Shown here: positions 6,268-8,877 of the stretch, piece after piece
Numbering within the stretch: position 1 is the first letter of the stretch
Layout of the letters: every line of letters starts with the position of its first letter
DNA from: Methylomarinum sp.
GTDB lineage: Bacteria; Pseudomonadota; Gammaproteobacteria; Methylococcales; Methylomonadaceae
Assembly (NCBI GenBank): GCA_013139755.1
Contig: WTAG01000223.1
Span: forward strand, 1 to 8,877
Length of the DNA stretch: 8,877 bases
Direction of reading: 5' to 3'
Position numbers and translations under genes: made by a program
The notes under the pieces: model-generated
The model's input: only the letters and a program-made list of their open reading frames with translations
Database searches by the model: none
What the model was told of the DNA's origin: nothing

Positions 6268-7962
6268 GTGGCAGTAATAACAATATCACCAGACCAGATC
6301 AAAAGAAAAAAACGTAGCGGCCCAAAAGGTCATGCGGTTGATCTTACTGCTTTAGAAGATATTAAATCACTTTTGGCTGATGAATCACGTCAAAGAGATT
6401 TGTTGATTGAACATCTACACAAAATTCAAGATCAGTATCAGCATATTTCTTCTAAACACTTGGTTGCTTTAGCGCATGAAATGAATTTATCACCGGCTGA
6501 AGTGTTTGAAGTGGCTTCTTTTTACCATCATTTTGATGTGGTTAAAGAAGGCCAAACACCACCACCTGCATTAACAGTTCGCGTATGTGAATCGGTCTCT
6601 TGTGAAATGGCAGGTGCACACCCATTAATTGATGCATTAGAAGACGGGCTTAACGATAAGGTACGCGTACAAAAAGTACCTTGTGTTGGTCGCTGTCAAC
6701 ATGCGCCAGTGGCCGTTGTTGGTCAAAACCCTATTCATCAAGCAACGGCTGAGTCTGTCACAGCCGCGGTTGATAACAATGAAATTGAAGATACCATGAC
6801 TGACTATATCAGCATGGAACAATATAAAGCAGACGGTGGCTATCAAACACTTAAAAAAGTGCTTGAAGGTAACATGAGCACCGAATCTGTGATGAAAAAA
6901 ATGGAAGACTCTGGCTTGCGGGGTTTAGGTGGTGCAGGATTTCCAGCCGGAAGAAAATGGCGCATCGTTAATAGCTTTGAAGCACCAAGAATGATGGCGG
7001 TTAATATTGATGAAGGCGAACCCGGCACATTTAAAGATAGGCACTACCTGGAACAAGACCCGCACCGTTTTTTAGAAGGCAGGATGATTGCCGCATTAAC
7101 TGTAGATTGTGATGCAATTTACATCTATCTACGTGACGAATATGCCGGATGTAGAGCAACTTTAACCCAGGAAATTGCAAATTTCCAAAACAACCCACCT
7201 TCTGACATTTATAAAATGCCGCCTATTTTTTTACGCCGTGGTGCGGGCGCTTATATTTGTGGTGAAGAATCGGCAATGGTTGAGTCTATCGAAGGTAAAC
7301 GCGGTATGCCGCGACTAAGACCGCCTTTTCTAGCTGAGGTTGGACTGTTTGGCAGACCTACTTTAGAACATAATATGGAGTCGGTTTATTGGGTAAGAGA
7401 TATTGTAGAAAAAGGCCCAGACTGGTTTGCCTCTCATGGTCGACATGAGCGCAAAGGTCTACGTTCTTTTTCTATTTCAGGTCGTGTCAATAAGCCAGGT
7501 GTACATTTAGCACCCGCTGGTATCACCATGCGTGAACTGATTGAAGAATACTGTGAAGGCATGCAAGACGGCCATGAATTCTACGGCTATTTCCCGGGTG
7601 GTGCTTCAGGGGGTATGTTGCCTGAGTCTATGGCAGACATCCCGATGGATTTTGATACTTTAAATCAATATGGCTGTTTTATTGGTTCAGCCGCTGTGAT
7701 TGTTTTTTCAACTCAGGACAGTGCCAAACAATTAGCACTTAATGCTATGAAGTTCTTTGAAGAAGAATCCTGTGGTCAATGTACGCCTTGCCGAGTAGGT
7801 ACTGCGAAAGCCGCTACTCTGATGGAACAAAAAGAATGGAATACCGAATTATTGGAAGAACTTGCTTCAGTGATGGTTGATGCATCCATTTGTGGTTTAG
7901 GGCAAGCCGCCCCCAACCCGATGCGTTGTGTCATTAAATACTTTCCAGACGAATTAAAATAA
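6268..7962 (+). CDS. fdsB: NAD-dependent formate dehydrogenase beta subunit (NuoE-NuoF fusion)
   Basis: The 564-residue diaphorase subunit that passes electrons from the formate-oxidising subunit to NAD+. Residues about 25-168 are a NuoE/FdsG-like thioredoxin-fold domain with a [2Fe-2S] set Cys107, Cys112, Cys139 and Cys143. Residues about 185-564 are NuoF-like: the FMN/NADH glycine-rich loop GLRGLGGAGFPAGRKW (217-231 region), NIDEGEPGTFKDR (246-258), GAGAYICGEESAM (325-337), and a [4Fe-4S] set Cys502, Cys505, Cys508 (SCGQCTPCR) and Cys542 (ICGLGQ). All ligands are intact. In FdsABCDG enzymes these two domains are separate proteins; the fusion matches the two-subunit methylotroph type (Fdh1B of Methylobacterium extorquens). 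Cytoplasmic. It starts at GTG and is followed 12 bases later by the alpha subunit. A hydrogenase or Complex I diaphorase is much less likely given the alpha subunit. Confidence 0.93.
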   Translation: MAVITISPDQIKRKKRSGPKGHAVDLTALEDIKSLLADESRQRDLLIEHLHKIQDQYQHISSKHLVALAHEMNLSPAEVFEVASFYHHFDVVKEGQTPPPALTVRVCESVSCEMAGAHPLIDALEDGLNDKVRVQKVPCVGRCQHAPVAVVGQNPIHQATAESVTAAVDNNEIEDTMTDYISMEQYKADGGYQTLKKVLEGNMSTESVMKKMEDSGLRGLGGAGFPAGRKWRIVNSFEAPRMMAVNIDEGEPGTFKDRHYLEQDPHRFLEGRMIAALTVDCDAIYIYLRDEYAGCRATLTQEIANFQNNPPSDIYKMPPIFLRRGAGAYICGEESAMVESIEGKRGMPRLRPPFLAEVGLFGRPTLEHNMESVYWVRDIVEKGPDWFASHGRHERKGLRSFSISGRVNKPGVHLAPAGITMRELIEEYCEGMQDGHEFYGYFPGGASGGMLPESMADIPMDFDTLNQYGCFIGSAAVIVFSTQDSAKQLALNAMKFFEEESCGQCTPCRVGTAKAATLMEQKEWNTELLEELASVMVDASICGLGQAAPNPMRCVIKYFPDELK

Positions 7963-7968
7963 GGAGAT
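7961..7968 (+). promoter_or_regulatory. Ribosome binding site of the alpha subunit
   Basis: AAGGAGAT overlaps the beta-subunit stop codon (TAA, 7960-7962); AAGGAG ends 8 bases before the ATG at 7975. It is a near-perfect Shine-Dalgarno sequence, stronger than that of the beta subunit, and supports co-translation of the pair. Confidence 0.75.
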
Positions 7969-7974
7969 TACATC

Positions 7975-8877
7975 ATGGCTGCAAACCCAGAACACATGAA
8001 TGAAAAAACAATCAACTTCTCACTGGATGGTGAAGAGGTTTGTGCATTTGAAGGCGAAACCCTGATCCAAACTGCACAACGCTTAGGTAAAGAAATCCCC
8101 CATCTTTGCTATAAAGAAGGCTTACGTGCCAATGGTAACTGCCGTGCCTGTGTTGTTGAAATTGAAGGTGAAAGAACCCTTGCCCCATCATGTTGCCGAG
8201 TCGCTACTGATGGCATGAAAGTCCAGACAGCCAGTGATCGTGCGGTTAAATCACAAAAAATGGTATTGGAGTTACTAAAATCCGATATGCCAGAACAGGC
8301 CGAATCACCTTATAAACTGGATTCTGAATTAGACCAGTGGGTTAAAAAACTTAAAGTTGGTGAACCTCGTTTTGAATCACGCATACAACCAGCGGCTGAC
8401 AACTCTCACCCGGCAATTTCTGTCAACATGGATGCCTGTATCCAATGTACTCGCTGTTTACGTGCCTGTCGTGAAGAACAAATGAACGATGTGATTGGTT
8501 ATGCTAATCGCGGATCACATTCAGAAATTGTGTTTGATATTGCCGACCCCATGGCAGCCAGTAGTTGTGTTGCTTGTGGTGAATGTGTACAAGCCTGTCC
8601 AACAGGTGCCTTAATGCCTGCCAATAATGTAGGCCTGGAAGTCGCAGACAAAACAGTCAATTCAACCTGTCCTTATTGTGGTGTTGGCTGTTTAATCAAA
8701 TATCACATCAAAGATGACAAAATTCTATATACAGAAGGACGTGATGGATACACCAACCACCACCGTCTCTGCGTTAAAGGACGTTATGGCTTTAACTACA
8801 TCCACAATCCACTACGATTAACCAAACCCTTAATCAGACGTGATGGTGTGGCAAAAACCACCAAGCTATTAGATCCT
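7975..8877 (+). CDS. fdsA: Formate dehydrogenase alpha subunit, N-terminal part (cut by the right edge)
   Basis: The first 301 residues of the catalytic molybdopterin (Mo or W) subunit; the frame is open to the window end. Order seen: a [2Fe-2S] ferredoxin domain with Cys45, Cys56, Cys59, Cys73; two [4Fe-4S] sets, Cys155/158/161/165 and Cys198/201/204/208; then the start of the molybdopterin oxidoreductase domain with a [4Fe-4S] set Cys232, Cys235, Cys239, Cys266 and the conserved Lys268. The catalytic Cys or Sec and most of the bis-MGD domain lie outside the window. The HxxxCxxC cluster motif usual between the first two regions in NuoG and in FdsA of five-gene enzymes is missing (residues 83-142 contain no Cys). 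With the fused beta subunit just upstream this fits a two-subunit NAD+ formate dehydrogenase performing the last C1 oxidation step. The family is usually about 900-990 residues, so about a third is visible. Confidence 0.93.
   Translation, partial: MAANPEHMNEKTINFSLDGEEVCAFEGETLIQTAQRLGKEIPHLCYKEGLRANGNCRACVVEIEGERTLAPSCCRVATDGMKVQTASDRAVKSQKMVLELLKSDMPEQAESPYKLDSELDQWVKKLKVGEPRFESRIQPAADNSHPAISVNMDACIQCTRCLRACREEQMNDVIGYANRGSHSEIVFDIADPMAASSCVACGECVQACPTGALMPANNVGLEVADKTVNSTCPYCGVGCLIKYHIKDDKILYTEGRDGYTNHHRLCVKGRYGFNYIHNPLRLTKPLIRRDGVAKTTKLLDP

Noticed and set aside
6098..6289. A 63-codon minus-strand reading frame across the divergent promoter region
   Set aside because: It runs through the operator array and the beta-subunit ribosome site, has AT-driven composition, no recognisable motif and no convincing ribosome site.
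1..8877. CRISPR array, tRNA, rRNA, prophage or a complete insertion sequence
   Set aside because: No spaced direct repeats of CRISPR type, no tRNA-like cloverleaf and no transposase or integrase were recognised on either strand; the only repeats are the short ones listed.

Overview
This AT-rich window (no computed GC figure; clearly more A+T than G+C by eye) looks like the chromosome of a gammaproteobacterial methylotroph or methanotroph. The argument is the combination of a PQQ-dehydrogenase-associated SoxYZ-like carrier, its partner zinc metallohydrolase, and a two-subunit NAD-linked formate dehydrogenase of the type found in methylotrophs. A low-GC marine member of the Methylococcales or a Methylophaga/Cycloclasticus relative would fit, but this is an inference from gene content and not a phylogenetic result.

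Layout. Positions 1-220 hold no convincing gene: a short reading frame runs in from the left edge, followed by a GC-rich palindrome, a spaced inverted repeat and a short tandem repeat. From 221 to 6035 everything is on the minus strand. Read in the direction of transcription (right to left) these are: a LysR-family regulator (6035-5145); a secreted metallo-beta-lactamase-fold hydrolase of the quinoprotein relay type (5134-4220), tightly coupled to the regulator; a secreted SoxYZ-like fusion (4111-3278); then a signalling module of a 113-residue protein (3222-2881), an HDOD protein (2865-2020) and a soluble hybrid histidine kinase (2023-221), the last two sharing an ATGA overlap. From 6268 to the right edge everything is on the plus strand: the NuoE-NuoF fused beta subunit (6268-7962) and the alpha subunit (7975 to beyond 8877) of a molybdenum- or tungsten-dependent NAD+ formate dehydrogenase.

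How they fit together. Formate oxidation to CO2 with NADH production is the last step of C1 oxidation. The metallohydrolase and SoxYZ-like proteins belong to families that co-occur with periplasmic PQQ alcohol dehydrogenases, the first step of methanol oxidation. The LysR gene sits divergently from the formate dehydrogenase operon across a 232-base gap. That gap contains a dense set of dyads and direct repeats, including a T-N11-A LysR box about 66 bases upstream of the start predicted from one candidate promoter, which makes the regulator the obvious candidate controller of the operon. The kinase/HDOD cluster is a separate intracellular signalling unit whose input and output cannot be read from the window.

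The points most worth a second look are the operator array at 6113-6160, the absence of the His/Cys-ligated cluster motif in the alpha subunit N-terminus, the placement of quinoprotein-relay genes next to formate dehydrogenase with no quinoprotein in view, and the 113-residue/HDOD/kinase cassette.
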